Positions 11,142 through 19,870 of a stretch of DNA of 64,000 bases are shown here, piece after piece; position 1 is the first letter of the stretch; each line of letters begins with the position of its first letter. This stretch comes from UBA8752 sp040261275 (lineage in GTDB: Bacteria; Bacteroidota; Bacteroidia; Flavobacteriales_D; Sanyastnellaceae): the NCBI GenBank assembly GCA_040261275.1, contig JBDQOI010000012.1, positions 7,264-71,263 of the forward strand. Reading direction: 5' to 3'. The position numbers and the translations under genes were made by a program. The notes under the pieces are model-generated. The model saw nothing but the letters and a program-made list of their open reading frames with translations. It searched no databases and was not told the origin of the DNA.

Positions 11142-11180
11142 CATGAAAAAAGGCGGCCTTTTCGGGCCGCCTTTTTCATG
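11142..11180. terminator. Bidirectional terminator
   Basis: A long perfect stem (AAAAAAGGCGGCC pairing with GGCCGCCTTTTT) closes over a small loop, with A-rich and T-rich flanks on both sides. It lies between the converging deiminase gene and the Bax-inhibitor gene and can serve both. Confidence 0.85.
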
Positions 11181-11193
11181 GTTATCGTTCCAC

Positions 11194-11940
11194 TCAGTCC
11201 CTGCGTCCGAGCAGACGAAGGAGGAAGAGGAAGAGGTTGATGAAGTCGAGGTAGAGGCTCGTGGCACCGAGCAAGGCCAGCTTGCGGCCGGTCTCGCTTC
11301 CGTATTCGACCCCAGCGGCGATGCGCTTGAGCTTCTGCGTGTCGTAGGCGATCAAGCCGGTGAAAATCAGCACGCCTACAATGGAGATGATGAAGTCCAG
11401 GGCCGAAGAGGCCAGGAACCAATTGACCACCATGGCGATGAGAATACCGACCACGGCCATCATCAGGATGCTGCCGAATTTGCTCAAATCGGTGGAGGTA
11501 GTGTAGCCAATGATGGACATCACGAGAAAGGTGCCCGCCGTGATGCCGAAGACCTGCGCAATGCTGCCCATGCTGTAGATCAGGAAGATGCTGCTGAGCG
11601 AGGCGCCCATGGTGGCGCTGAAGGCCACGAAAAGCAAGGCCAGGCTGGAGGCACTCATGCGCTGCAGGCCGAAGTTCATGGCGAGAATGAACCCCAGCGG
11701 GGCCAGGGTCACCACCCAACCGAGCATGCTCATGCCGCCGGTCTCACTGAAGAGGAGCATGATGGCGCCACTGGTGGCGAAGTACCAAGCCATGGCACCT
11801 GTGATGGCAAGGCCGCCGGCCATCCATCCAAAGACGCTGTTCATGAAGGCGCGTTCATCCGCGATGACGGGCACACCCGCAGAAGAGAAGTCCGAAGAAT
11901 GGTTCCCGCCGAAAATGCGGGGAGGATCTTGATTCGACAT
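11194..11940 (-). CDS. Bax inhibitor-1 family membrane protein
   Basis: The 248-residue protein has about seven membrane segments after a short soluble N-terminus (MSNQDPPRIFGGN). FVAFSATMGASLSSIFL and TGLIAYDTQKLK are typical of the BI-1/YbhL (TMBIM) family, which forms pH-sensitive calcium-leak channels. The start at 11940 is preferred over one 16 codons upstream, because it follows an AT-rich -7-like element and fits the family. Confidence 0.9.
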   Translation of the reverse strand: MSNQDPPRIFGGNHSSDFSSAGVPVIADERAFMNSVFGWMAGGLAITGAMAWYFATSGAIMLLFSETGGMSMLGWVVTLAPLGFILAMNFGLQRMSASSLALLFVAFSATMGASLSSIFLIYSMGSIAQVFGITAGTFLVMSIIGYTTSTDLSKFGSILMMAVVGILIAMVVNWFLASSALDFIISIVGVLIFTGLIAYDTQKLKRIAAGVEYGSETGRKLALLGATSLYLDFINLFLFLLRLLGRRD

Positions 11941-11968
11941 GCACGCAAATTGCGCAATTCCGACGAAA

Positions 11969-12571
11969 TCAGACGCCCTTTGTGTCAATCAAACGCATGA
12001 ATTCCTTTCGCGTTTTAGGATCGTTCAGAAATGCACCGGTAAATGCGCTGGTCGTGGTCAGGCTGTGCTGCTTCTCCACCCCCCGCATCTGCATGCACAG
12101 GTGACGCGCTTCAATGACCACGGCCACTCCCCTTGGGGATAAAGTCTCCTGCACGCAATCCCGAATCTGACGGGTCAAGCGCTCCTGAACCTGAAGCCGG
12201 CGGGCAAACACATCGACCACCCTGGGAATCTTGCTCAATCCGGTGATGCGCCCCTGTGGCAAATAGGCTACATGAGCCTTGCCCAAGAAGGGAAGCATGT
12301 GGTGCTCACACAAGGAAAAAACTTCAATGTCGCGCACGAGGACCATCTCCTCGCACTCTTCCTCGAACATGGCGGACCGGAGGATGGCGGAAGGATCCTG
12401 CCCCATTCCCTGGGTCAAAAAGGCCAGTGCCTTGGCGGCGCGCTCGGGGGTCTTGAGCAATCCCTCGCGCCCGGCATCCTCACCGATGCCCTGGAGCAAC
12501 TGACGGTAATGCCCGGACAGCGCCGCAATGGCGTCCTCGTCGTAGTGGTCTTCCCTTCGATACAGCGGCAT
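11969..12571 (-). CDS. folE: GTP cyclohydrolase I
   Basis: The 200-residue enzyme converts GTP to 7,8-dihydroneopterin triphosphate. It contains the zinc and active-site motif SLCEHHMLPF, then GKAHVAYLPQGRITGLSK and HLCMQMRGVEKQHS. It is next to queD, which uses the same product. The start at 12571 (MPLYRRED) is preferred because TACCTTGC ends 4 nt upstream of it. Confidence 0.96.
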   Translation of the reverse strand: MPLYRREDHYDEDAIAALSGHYRQLLQGIGEDAGREGLLKTPERAAKALAFLTQGMGQDPSAILRSAMFEEECEEMVLVRDIEVFSLCEHHMLPFLGKAHVAYLPQGRITGLSKIPRVVDVFARRLQVQERLTRQIRDCVQETLSPRGVAVVIEARHLCMQMRGVEKQHSLTTTSAFTGAFLNDPKTRKEFMRLIDTKGV

Positions 12572-12597
12572 GGGCGCAAGGTAGCACCCGTCGGGTC

Positions 12598-13020
12598 TCA
12601 CTCACCTCCGTAGTAGTCGGCGTAGTTGTTCTCCGTTTCGTAGAGGCGAATGTGGTGAAGCTGACAGCCCGATTCACCAATGGGGCCCTCCAATCGATCC
12701 CAGATCGCGATGATCAGGTTCTCCGTCGAGGTCAGCACCCCTTTCATCCAAGGCACATCCATGTTGAGGTTACGGTGGTCCAGCGGTTCCTCCACCCGCT
12801 CCTTGATGATATCGCGCAGGTCCTTGAGGTCCATGCAGTAGCCGGTTTCCTCGGCGGGGACCCCCTTGATGGTCACATGCAACTCGTAGTTGTGGCCATG
12901 CCAGTTGGGGTTGGCGCATTTGCCGAATACGGAGAGGTTCTTCTCTTCGGACCAATCGTCGTTCCACAATTTGTGGGCGGCATTGAATCGGGCGCGGCGG
13001 GTGACGTAAACGTATTTCAT
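12598..13020 (-). CDS. queD: 6-carboxytetrahydropterin synthase / PTPS family
   Basis: The 140-residue PTPS-fold enzyme has zinc ligands in FNAAHKL and NWHGHNY, a Cys in the KCANPN motif, LDHRNLN and the pterin-binding ENNYADY. In most bacteria it makes 6-carboxytetrahydropterin for queuosine. Adjacency to folE supports a shared dihydroneopterin triphosphate pathway. It is divergent from hldD, with only 29 nt between the start codons. Confidence 0.92.
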   Translation of the reverse strand: MKYVYVTRRARFNAAHKLWNDDWSEEKNLSVFGKCANPNWHGHNYELHVTIKGVPAEETGYCMDLKDLRDIIKERVEEPLDHRNLNMDVPWMKGVLTSTENLIIAIWDRLEGPIGESGCQLHHIRLYETENNYADYYGGE

Positions 13021-13031
13021 CGGGTGGGTTG

Positions 13032-13045
13032 CGAAAGTAACTTCG
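13032..13045. promoter_or_regulatory. Overlapping divergent -7 elements for queD and hldD
   Basis: The plus strand carries TAACTTCG (13038-13045), 4 nt before the hldD ATG. The minus strand carries TACTTTCG (13032-13039), 11 nt before the queD ATG. The two octamers overlap by 2 bp, so the two polymerases could not bind at once. Confidence 0.5.
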
Positions 13046-13049
13046 CACC

Positions 13050-14027
13050 ATGATTACCATCACAGGGGCCGCCGGGTTCATTGGCAGTGCACTCGCGGCG
13101 CAACTCAACGCCGAGGGATTCAATGATCTCGTCCTCGTTGACGACTTCTCGGCCCGTCCGGACAAGGCGCGTAACCACGAAGGCCGCACTTGTGCAGCCC
13201 GTATAGACCGGTCCGATTTCCCGGCGTGGCTCGAAGCCAACGAGGAGCAGGTACAATTTGTCTTCCACCTGGGTGCGCGAACCGATACCACGGAACAGGA
13301 TGCTTCCATTTTCGATTCCCTCAATCTGGGTTACAGCCAGGAGATTTGGCGACTTTGCCACCGTTTCGGCCTACCCCTTGTTTATGCCTCCAGCGCCGCA
13401 ACCTATGGCGGCGGCGAGCACGGCTACCGGGACGCCCATGATGTGGTCGACGTGTTGAAGCCCCTGAACCCTTATGGCGAGAGCAAGCAGCAATTCGACC
13501 GCTGGGCCCTGGCCGAGGCAAAAGCGGGGCGTGCGCCCTATTTCTGGGCCGGCCTGAAGTTCTTCAATGTTTACGGGCCCGGTGAATACCACAAAGGGCG
13601 GATGGCATCCGTGGTCTTCCACGCCTTTCATCAGATTCAGAAGACGGGCGGCATGAAGCTGTTCCGCAGCCACCGGGAGGACTATGCAGATGGCGAGCAA
13701 TTGCGCGACTTCGTCTATGTCCGGGATGTGGTCGATGTGTGCTGCTGGCTGATGCACCACCGGAAGGACAGCGGACTGTACAATCTGGGTTCAGGGAAAG
13801 CCCGCTCTTTCTTGGACTTGACCCGCGCCACTTTCGATGCCCTCGATACGCCACACGAGATTGGATTCATTGACACGCCAGAAGACATCCGCGACACCTA
13901 TCAGTACTTCACCGAAGCGGACCTGTCCAAACTGAGAAGCATCGGATACGACCGAAACATGACATCGCTCGAGGAGGGTGTCGCGGAGTACGTGTGCGAT
14001 TTCCTGAAGGGTGAGGCTGTGCTCTGA
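13050..14027 (+). CDS. hldD: ADP-L-glycero-D-manno-heptose 6-epimerase
   Basis: The 325-residue extended SDR enzyme has the NAD motif GAAGFIGS at the N-terminus, YGESK as the catalytic Tyr-Lys pair, and the HldD signatures KFFNVYGPGEYHKGRMASV and SHREDYADGEQLRDFVYV. It makes the heptose of the LPS inner core, so the cell should have heptose-containing LPS; a Kdo transferase lies at 33951. The gene converges on the MerR gene with 6 nt between stops. Confidence 0.95.
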   Translation: MITITGAAGFIGSALAAQLNAEGFNDLVLVDDFSARPDKARNHEGRTCAARIDRSDFPAWLEANEEQVQFVFHLGARTDTTEQDASIFDSLNLGYSQEIWRLCHRFGLPLVYASSAATYGGGEHGYRDAHDVVDVLKPLNPYGESKQQFDRWALAEAKAGRAPYFWAGLKFFNVYGPGEYHKGRMASVVFHAFHQIQKTGGMKLFRSHREDYADGEQLRDFVYVRDVVDVCCWLMHHRKDSGLYNLGSGKARSFLDLTRATFDALDTPHEIGFIDTPEDIRDTYQYFTEADLSKLRSIGYDRNMTSLEEGVAEYVCDFLKGEAVL

Positions 14028-14033
14028 GAGAGG

Positions 14034-14378
14034 TCACGCTCCAGGCTCTTCGCTGGGCGGATTCAAATCACGCGCGATGTTGAGCAATTCCTCCCGCGCG
14101 TGCTCCAGACGGTTGCGCAACTGCTCCATCTCTTGTTGCTCTTGCAAGGCCTTTCGCAAATGGCGCTTGGCACCATCGATGGTGAAGCCCTTCTCCTTGA
14201 TCAAGTCGTGGAGAACGGTCACGACCTCGATGTCCTTCGCTGTGTAGGCGCGTTTGCCACTGCCCTGCTTCTTGGGGTCCAAGGCAGGGAATTCCTTCTC
14301 CCAATAACGGAGCAGGCTTTGGTTCACTCCGAATTGCTCGGCGACCTCAGATATGGACCAATAACGCTTGGAGACCAT
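14034..14378 (-). CDS. MerR-family transcriptional regulator
   Basis: The 114-residue protein has an N-terminal MerR winged helix (YWSISEVAEQFGVNQSLLRYWEKEFPAL), then KRAYTAKDIEVVTVLHDLI and a coiled-coil tail. It has no Cys-rich effector domain, so it resembles the short MerR proteins common in Bacteroidota. The start MVSKRYWS is chosen for domain fit. The target is unknown. Confidence 0.88.
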   Translation of the reverse strand: MVSKRYWSISEVAEQFGVNQSLLRYWEKEFPALDPKKQGSGKRAYTAKDIEVVTVLHDLIKEKGFTIDGAKRHLRKALQEQQEMEQLRNRLEHAREELLNIARDLNPPSEEPGA

Positions 14379-14425
14379 GGCCTTGCAAGATGCGCAAGCC
14401 ATGCGGGCGCTCCAAATCCCCGACG

Positions 14426-15397
14426 TCAGTCGAAGCTCTGGTTGGCACTTTCCGATGCTGCCAGCAGCTGCTCGTAGAGCTCAGGCGACAAATCGTTGAA
14501 ATAATAATGGGCGGGATTGACCCGCTTGCCCTCCTTGAACACCTCGTAATGCAGGTGCGGCGCCACAGACGTGCCGGTCGAACCTACCAGACCGATGACT
14601 TCGCCACGCTCCACCCTTTGGCCCTTTCTGACGAGGATTTTGGACATGTGGGCATAGAGCGTCTCATAGCCGAACCCGTGACGAATGCGGACATGGTGTC
14701 CGTAGCCGTTGTATTTCTTCTTCACCTCGATCACCTCTCCGTCTCCGGTAGCAAAAATCTCCGTTCCCGTCGGGGCCGAGAAGTCCATCCCCCAATGCAT
14801 CTTCCGGACTTTGTAGATGGGGTGGATGCGGTAACCGTATCCGCTCGCCATACGCTTCAAGTCACTGTTCCTGACAGGTTGGATGGCCGGTATGCTCTTG
14901 AGCAGCTCTTCCCGGTTCCCGCTCAATTCCATCAACTGCTCAAAGCTCTCTCCCTGTGCCAACATCCTGCGCTCGAGTTCCGCAATCTGCTCTCGCAAGG
15001 CAATGACCTGATCACTTTGCTCGAGTCCGCGCAGATCTCCATACCGGTCCGCACCTCCAATGCCGGGATTCCTCAAGTGCTCGGGATAGGGTTCAGCTCC
15101 GAAGATGTTTCGATAGATGGCCTCATCCCGCTCGGTCAATTCTCCAAGTGCGCCGGTCATGCCCTGCACTTTTTGGTCCATGACCTCGACCTGAGACTCG
15201 AGGAAATCAATATGCCGCTGCTGACTTCGCACCTTGGGACTCTCGAAATATTGGTCGAAGGTCCAAATCGAAGCACCCGCGATCATCGCCACTGCTACCA
15301 GCCTGCCGCAGAACCACTTGATGTAGTCCGAGGTCGCGTAGGGAATGGCCTCTGAACGCAGCTGCTCCCTGTTAAATCGTATGTGATGCTTCCTCAT
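14426..15397 (-). CDS. M23-family zinc metallopeptidase, membrane anchored
   Basis: The 323-residue protein has one N-terminal membrane segment (about residues 28-47), a coiled coil, and a C-terminal LytM/M23 domain with HWGMDFSAP, YAHMSKI and HLHYEV, so the zinc ligands are intact. It should cleave peptidoglycan cross-links or peptides in the periplasm. MRKHHIRF at 15397 is chosen because the promoter TACTTTTG lies just upstream and an ATG 6 codons earlier overlaps it. It is divergent from alaS. Confidence 0.9.
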   Translation of the reverse strand: MRKHHIRFNREQLRSEAIPYATSDYIKWFCGRLVAVAMIAGASIWTFDQYFESPKVRSQQRHIDFLESQVEVMDQKVQGMTGALGELTERDEAIYRNIFGAEPYPEHLRNPGIGGADRYGDLRGLEQSDQVIALREQIAELERRMLAQGESFEQLMELSGNREELLKSIPAIQPVRNSDLKRMASGYGYRIHPIYKVRKMHWGMDFSAPTGTEIFATGDGEVIEVKKKYNGYGHHVRIRHGFGYETLYAHMSKILVRKGQRVERGEVIGLVGSTGTSVAPHLHYEVFKEGKRVNPAHYYFNDLSPELYEQLLAASESANQSFD

Positions 15398-15412
15398 CTG
15401 AAAAAGGCGATG

Positions 15413-15443
15413 CAAAAGTACGCGAAAGTCACTACTTTCACAA
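15413..15443 (-). promoter_or_regulatory. Promoter of the M23 peptidase gene
   Basis: The minus strand reads TTG (15441-15443), 20 nt, then TACTTTTG (15413-15420). This fits the -33/-7 consensus. The predicted leader before the ATG at 15397 is about 10 nt. Confidence 0.6.
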
Positions 15444-15510
15444 CCGCAAAGCCGCGGCTGACGCGGGTTTCACACTGTTTACCACCAACATCGGTTTGTG
15501 AACAACCCCA

Positions 15511-18141
15511 ATGCAAGGAAACATGGACGCCGTCAACATCCGCCGCACCTTCCTCGATTTCTTCCGTGAGAAAGCCCATGAAATCGTTCCTTCCGCCCCC
15601 ATGGTGCTCAAGGACGACCCTACCCTGATGTTCACCAATGCGGGGATGAACCCGTTCAAGGACATCTTTCTCGGAAACCGCCCCGCCAAGTCCCCTCGGG
15701 TCGCAGACACTCAGAAATGTCTCCGCGTCAGCGGAAAGCACAACGACCTTGAAGAGGTGGGAGTGGATACCTACCACCACACCATGTTCGAGATGTTGGG
15801 CAATTGGTCCTTTGGCGACTATTTCAAACAAGAGGCCATCGATTGGGCCTGGGAATTGTTGACGGACCGCTACGGAATTGATCAGGATCGACTCTACATC
15901 ACAGTTTTCGAAGGCGACGCCGGGGACAAACTGCCTTTGGATCAGGAAGCCATCGACATCTGGTCTCGCCATGTGCCCACCGAACGAATCCTCAAGGCGG
16001 ACAAAAAGGACAACTTCTGGGAAATGGGGGAGATTGGGCCGTGCGGACCGTGCAGCGAAATCCATGTGGACATCAGAGGTGAAGCGGAGCGCGCAGCTGT
16101 CCCCGGATCCGAGCTGGTAAACCAGGATCACCCTCAGGTCATCGAAATCTGGAACTTGGTCTTCATGCAATTCATGCGGAAGGCGGATGGTTCCCTCGAA
16201 CCCCTTCCCGCACAGCACATTGACACCGGTATGGGATTCGAACGTCTCGCCACCGTGCTGCAAGGCAAGCAATCCAACTACGATACCGACGTATTCCAAC
16301 CGCTCATCGGCCCATTATCCTCGGCATCAGGACATCCCTACACAGGAGGGGATGACAAGGCCAATGTGGCCCTGCGTGTCTGTGCCGACCACGTGCGTGC
16401 GGTCGCATTCTCCATCGCCGATGGGCAGCTGCCTTCCAACGCGGGAGCGGGATATGTCATTCGCCGCATCTTGAGGCGCGCGGTTCGCTACGGTTACAGC
16501 TTCCTCGGTTTCGAGGCTCCTTTCTTGCACGCTCTGGTGCCGGTTTTGGCCGAGCAGATGGGCGACTTCTTTCCCGAACTGAGCCAACAGGCCGACCTCA
16601 TCGCCAAAGTGATCCGGGAGGAAGAAGAGGGGTTCCTCAGGACCCTGGACAAAGGCATTGGCCTGCTCGATGAGCGCATCGGTGCTGGCCAACGCCTTTC
16701 GGGTGAAGACGCTTTCGAACTTTACGACACCTACGGCTTCCCCATTGACCTCACGGCCTTGATTTGCGGTGAGAAGGAGGTCGAGGTGGACCACCCCGGC
16801 TTCGAGGCCGCACTCGCCCAACAAAAGGAAAGGTCACGGGCTGCCGGGAAGATGGATGCGGGAGACTGGACCGTGCTGGAAGACGATAAGGTCGAGGAGT
16901 TCGTCGGATACGACCGGACTGAAGCCCAGGTGCGCATCACCCGCTATCGCGAGGTCAAGGTCAAGGACAAGACCCGCTACCAACTCGTGTTCAACCTGAC
17001 CCCTTTCTACCCGGAAGGGGGCGGCCAAGTGGGGGATACGGGGCGGTTGACCGATGAACAGGGACAATCGACTCCCATCCTGACCACCCGGAAGGAAAAC
17101 GAGCTGATCCTCCACATCACGGACCGTTTGCCCAAAGCCCTCGGCGGCAACTTCACCGCAGCAGTGGATCCTGAAAAGCGGAGGGAAACAACGCTCAACC
17201 ACACGGCCACCCACCTCTTGCACGAGGCCCTCAGGGATGTTCTCGGCACACATGTGGAGCAGAAAGGCTCACTTGTAAAAGATGAGGCCCTGAGGTTCGA
17301 TTTCAGTCATTTCCAGAAGATGAGCGAGGATGAGGTGCGAGAAGTTGAGACCCGGGTCAATGCCGCGATTCGGGAAAACCGTCAGCGGGATGAACGCAGG
17401 AATACCCCCCTTGACGAGGCCAAGGCCGCAGGGGCCATGATGCTGTTTGGCGAGAAATACGGGGATACCGTTCGGATGATCGGGTTCGGGCCCAGTATCG
17501 AATTGTGCGGTGGAACCCACGTCATGGCCACAGGTGAAATCGGAATGTTCCGCATCACATCAGAAAGTGCGGTGGCTGCCGGAATTCGAAGAATTGAAGC
17601 GGAAACCGGAAACCGCGCCTACTCCGGAATGGCCGAAGAAAGAAACACCCTAAGGAGGGCAGCGGATGCGCTGAAACAACCCTCCGACGTCGTGAAGGCC
17701 GTGGAAGAGCTTCAATCCAAGTTGGCCAGCCTCCAGAAAGAAGTAGAGGGGCACCGCAGAGAGCAGGCCGGCGCCTTGAAAAAGTCGTTGCTGGGCGAAA
17801 TTGAAAGGCCGGGGGGGCCAGGGACGGCAGGCATGCTGGTTCGGGAAGTCCCGTTGGATGCAGGAGCCATCAAGGACATAGCGTTTCAACTGAAGGCCGA
17901 AGCAGCTCCTCTTTTTGCCGTTTTGGGCAGTCAAGCTGGGGGGAAACCCACCTTGACCTGTCTCATCACCGAGGAACTCGCCGCTGAGCGGGATTGGAAT
18001 GCAGGTCAATTGATCCGGGACCTCGCCCGCCACATCCAGGGCGGCGGTGGCGGCCAGCCCTTCTTTGCCACCGCAGGAGGAAAAAAAGCAGAGGGCTTGC
18101 AAGATGCGCTGGACGCGGCCCGCGCGGTCTTCCATCCCTGA
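15511..18141 (+). CDS. alaS: Alanyl-tRNA synthetase
   Basis: The 876-residue class II synthetase has its catalytic domain at the N-terminus (MFTNAGMNPFKDIFLG, RVADTQKCLRVSGKHND). The editing domain has HTATHLLH and CGGTH as zinc ligands, and a C-terminal coiled-coil/DHHA1 region ends in GGGGGQPFFATAGG. It charges tRNA-Ala and clears mischarged Ser and Gly. Translation may start at 15511 or at the second ATG (15523). Confidence 0.97.
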   Translation: MQGNMDAVNIRRTFLDFFREKAHEIVPSAPMVLKDDPTLMFTNAGMNPFKDIFLGNRPAKSPRVADTQKCLRVSGKHNDLEEVGVDTYHHTMFEMLGNWSFGDYFKQEAIDWAWELLTDRYGIDQDRLYITVFEGDAGDKLPLDQEAIDIWSRHVPTERILKADKKDNFWEMGEIGPCGPCSEIHVDIRGEAERAAVPGSELVNQDHPQVIEIWNLVFMQFMRKADGSLEPLPAQHIDTGMGFERLATVLQGKQSNYDTDVFQPLIGPLSSASGHPYTGGDDKANVALRVCADHVRAVAFSIADGQLPSNAGAGYVIRRILRRAVRYGYSFLGFEAPFLHALVPVLAEQMGDFFPELSQQADLIAKVIREEEEGFLRTLDKGIGLLDERIGAGQRLSGEDAFELYDTYGFPIDLTALICGEKEVEVDHPGFEAALAQQKERSRAAGKMDAGDWTVLEDDKVEEFVGYDRTEAQVRITRYREVKVKDKTRYQLVFNLTPFYPEGGGQVGDTGRLTDEQGQSTPILTTRKENELILHITDRLPKALGGNFTAAVDPEKRRETTLNHTATHLLHEALRDVLGTHVEQKGSLVKDEALRFDFSHFQKMSEDEVREVETRVNAAIRENRQRDERRNTPLDEAKAAGAMMLFGEKYGDTVRMIGFGPSIELCGGTHVMATGEIGMFRITSESAVAAGIRRIEAETGNRAYSGMAEERNTLRRAADALKQPSDVVKAVEELQSKLASLQKEVEGHRREQAGALKKSLLGEIERPGGPGTAGMLVREVPLDAGAIKDIAFQLKAEAAPLFAVLGSQAGGKPTLTCLITEELAAERDWNAGQLIRDLARHIQGGGGGQPFFATAGGKKAEGLQDALDAARAVFHP

Positions 18142-18186
18142 TTTCAGGGGGTCGACCTGAAGGTCGAACAGATGTTCAGAAGGACA

Positions 18187-18561
18187 TCAGGCAAAGGCAG
18201 TCTCGCCCGATTTGGCGTAGACGGGACCTTCGTACTCCTCACTGTAGGCCAAGCCGAGGTTCAACACATAGAATGCGTTGAAGACCACCACCAAGAGGTA
18301 GTCCAGCCAGTGCGACTTGCCGAAGCTTTGGGCGAGCTCAATCAACCATTTCGCCGCGAAATACAGGTTGGCGATAGGAACGAGAATCCACAGGGCGTGC
18401 AGGTCGGGGCGACCGATGATGCGCATCAAGGCCACCACATTCAAGCCCGGAATCAAGGCGTGCCAGAAAGGTTGCCCCGCTTTGTCATACAGACGAGCTG
18501 CACCGCAAGCGGCTATCATTCCCAGAAATACGATGAGGACGGCGCGTTGATTGATATCCAT
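18187..18561 (-). CDS. DUF5684-like small membrane protein
   Basis: The 124-residue protein has about four hydrophobic segments and the motif GQPFWHALIPGLNVVALMRI followed by GRPDLHALWILVPIANL. That is the DUF5684 pattern, also fused to signal peptidase I in some Bacteroidota. The function is unknown. The start MDINQRAVL is chosen at the membrane segment; upstream codons in frame lack support. Confidence 0.75.
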   Translation of the reverse strand: MDINQRAVLIVFLGMIAACGAARLYDKAGQPFWHALIPGLNVVALMRIIGRPDLHALWILVPIANLYFAAKWLIELAQSFGKSHWLDYLLVVVFNAFYVLNLGLAYSEEYEGPVYAKSGETAFA

Positions 18562-18669
18562 GGTGTAGAGAAGTTGCTCTGCAACATAGACGGTGTATAA
18601 TGGACATGGTTGCCTCCAATACATTACCCATCAACACCTTGACCTTAATTGCGGTCCAAAGACAGGGAA

Positions 18670-19836
18670 TCAGCCCTTTGTCACATGCCGCTCGACATCC
18701 GCGCCCGTCACCTCTGGACCACACAGGATAACCAGGCGTTCGACCGCGTTGCGCAACTCCCGGATGTTGCCCGTCCACGGCGCCTTGGAAAGCCCCTTGA
18801 GGGCGTCCTGTGTGAATTTCGGAGCGGCTACGCCCAGTTCGTCGGCCACGCCGCCGAGAAAATGGGCCACGAGCTCTGGCACGTCGCTGCTGCGGTCCGC
18901 CAGACGCGGCACATGGATGGGAATGACATTGAGCCTGTGGAAGAGGTCTTCTCGGAACCTGCCCTCGGCAATCTCTTCCTGCAAATCCTTGTTCGTGGCG
19001 GCCAGTACACGGACATCGACCTTGATGTTCTTGTCCCCGCCTACCCGCTGGATGACCCTCTCCTGGAGGGCGCGCAACATTTTGGCCTGAGCGGGCAGGG
19101 CCATGTCTCCGATTTCATCCAGAAACAGGGTGCCGCCTTGGGCCTGTTCGAACCGCCCTTTGCGCTGCTTGACCGCGCTGGTAAACGCGCCTTTCTCATG
19201 ACCGAATAGCTCGGACTCGATGAGCTCGGATGGGATGGCGGCACAGTTGACCTCCACGAAAGGTCCGCCTTGACGCCCACTCATCGCGTGGATCTTGCGC
19301 GCGACGACCTCCTTGCCCGTTCCGTTTTCCCCTGTGATCAATACCCGAGCATCCGTCGGTGCCACCTTGGCGATGATGGCGCGGATTTCCTCGAGGGCCG
19401 GACTGCTGCCGATCATGTCGATTCCCCCTTTTTTGCCTTGCCGCTGGCGCAACACCACCGTCTCTTTTCGCAGCGCTTCCCTGTCCGTGGCATTGCGCAG
19501 CGCCACGAGAATCCGGTTCAGGTCGAGGGGCTTCTCAATGAAATCATAGGCTCCCGTCTTCAAGGCTTCCACGGCCAATTCCACCGTGGCGTGCCCCGTC
19601 ATGATGATAACCGGTGTCTCGACCCCCTTCAACCTAAGGGCTTCCACCACTTCGATGCCGTCCTTTCCGGGCATCTTGACATCACAAAAAATCGCATCAA
19701 ACTTTCCGTCGATGGCCCATTTCAATCCGGCCACTCCGTCTTCCGCTTCGGACACCTCGTGCTGCTCGTATTCGAGAATGTCACGCAATGCGTGTCGGAT
19801 CAGCCTTTCGTCGTCTATGATCAGAATGCGGGACAT
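18670..19836 (-). CDS. Sigma54-type response regulator lacking a DNA-binding domain
   Basis: The 388-residue protein has an N-terminal receiver (phosphoacceptor Asp52, KP at 102-103) and a central AAA+ domain with Walker A GENGTGKE (169-176), sigma54 loop GAFTSA (216-221, consensus GAFTGA) and Walker B GTLFLDEIGD. It stops right after NIRELRNAVERL and about 20 more residues, with no Fis-type helix-turn-helix. It is probably an activator that works from solution or through a partner. GATATTCG lies 4 nt before the ATG at 19836, which supports this start over an upstream one. I recall similar DBD-less proteins as common in Bacteroidota. Confidence 0.9.
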   Translation of the reverse strand: MSRILIIDDERLIRHALRDILEYEQHEVSEAEDGVAGLKWAIDGKFDAIFCDVKMPGKDGIEVVEALRLKGVETPVIIMTGHATVELAVEALKTGAYDFIEKPLDLNRILVALRNATDREALRKETVVLRQRQGKKGGIDMIGSSPALEEIRAIIAKVAPTDARVLITGENGTGKEVVARKIHAMSGRQGGPFVEVNCAAIPSELIESELFGHEKGAFTSAVKQRKGRFEQAQGGTLFLDEIGDMALPAQAKMLRALQERVIQRVGGDKNIKVDVRVLAATNKDLQEEIAEGRFREDLFHRLNVIPIHVPRLADRSSDVPELVAHFLGGVADELGVAAPKFTQDALKGLSKAPWTGNIRELRNAVERLVILCGPEVTGADVERHVTKG

Positions 19837-19870
19837 GGAGCGAATATCGGGTCGGACTCGGAGTTCGCCT

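Noticed and set aside
9363..11267. 634-codon open frame antisense to the arginine deiminase
   Set aside because: The sense frame has complete catalytic motifs and a sorting domain. The antisense frame crosses a strong terminator and shows no family.
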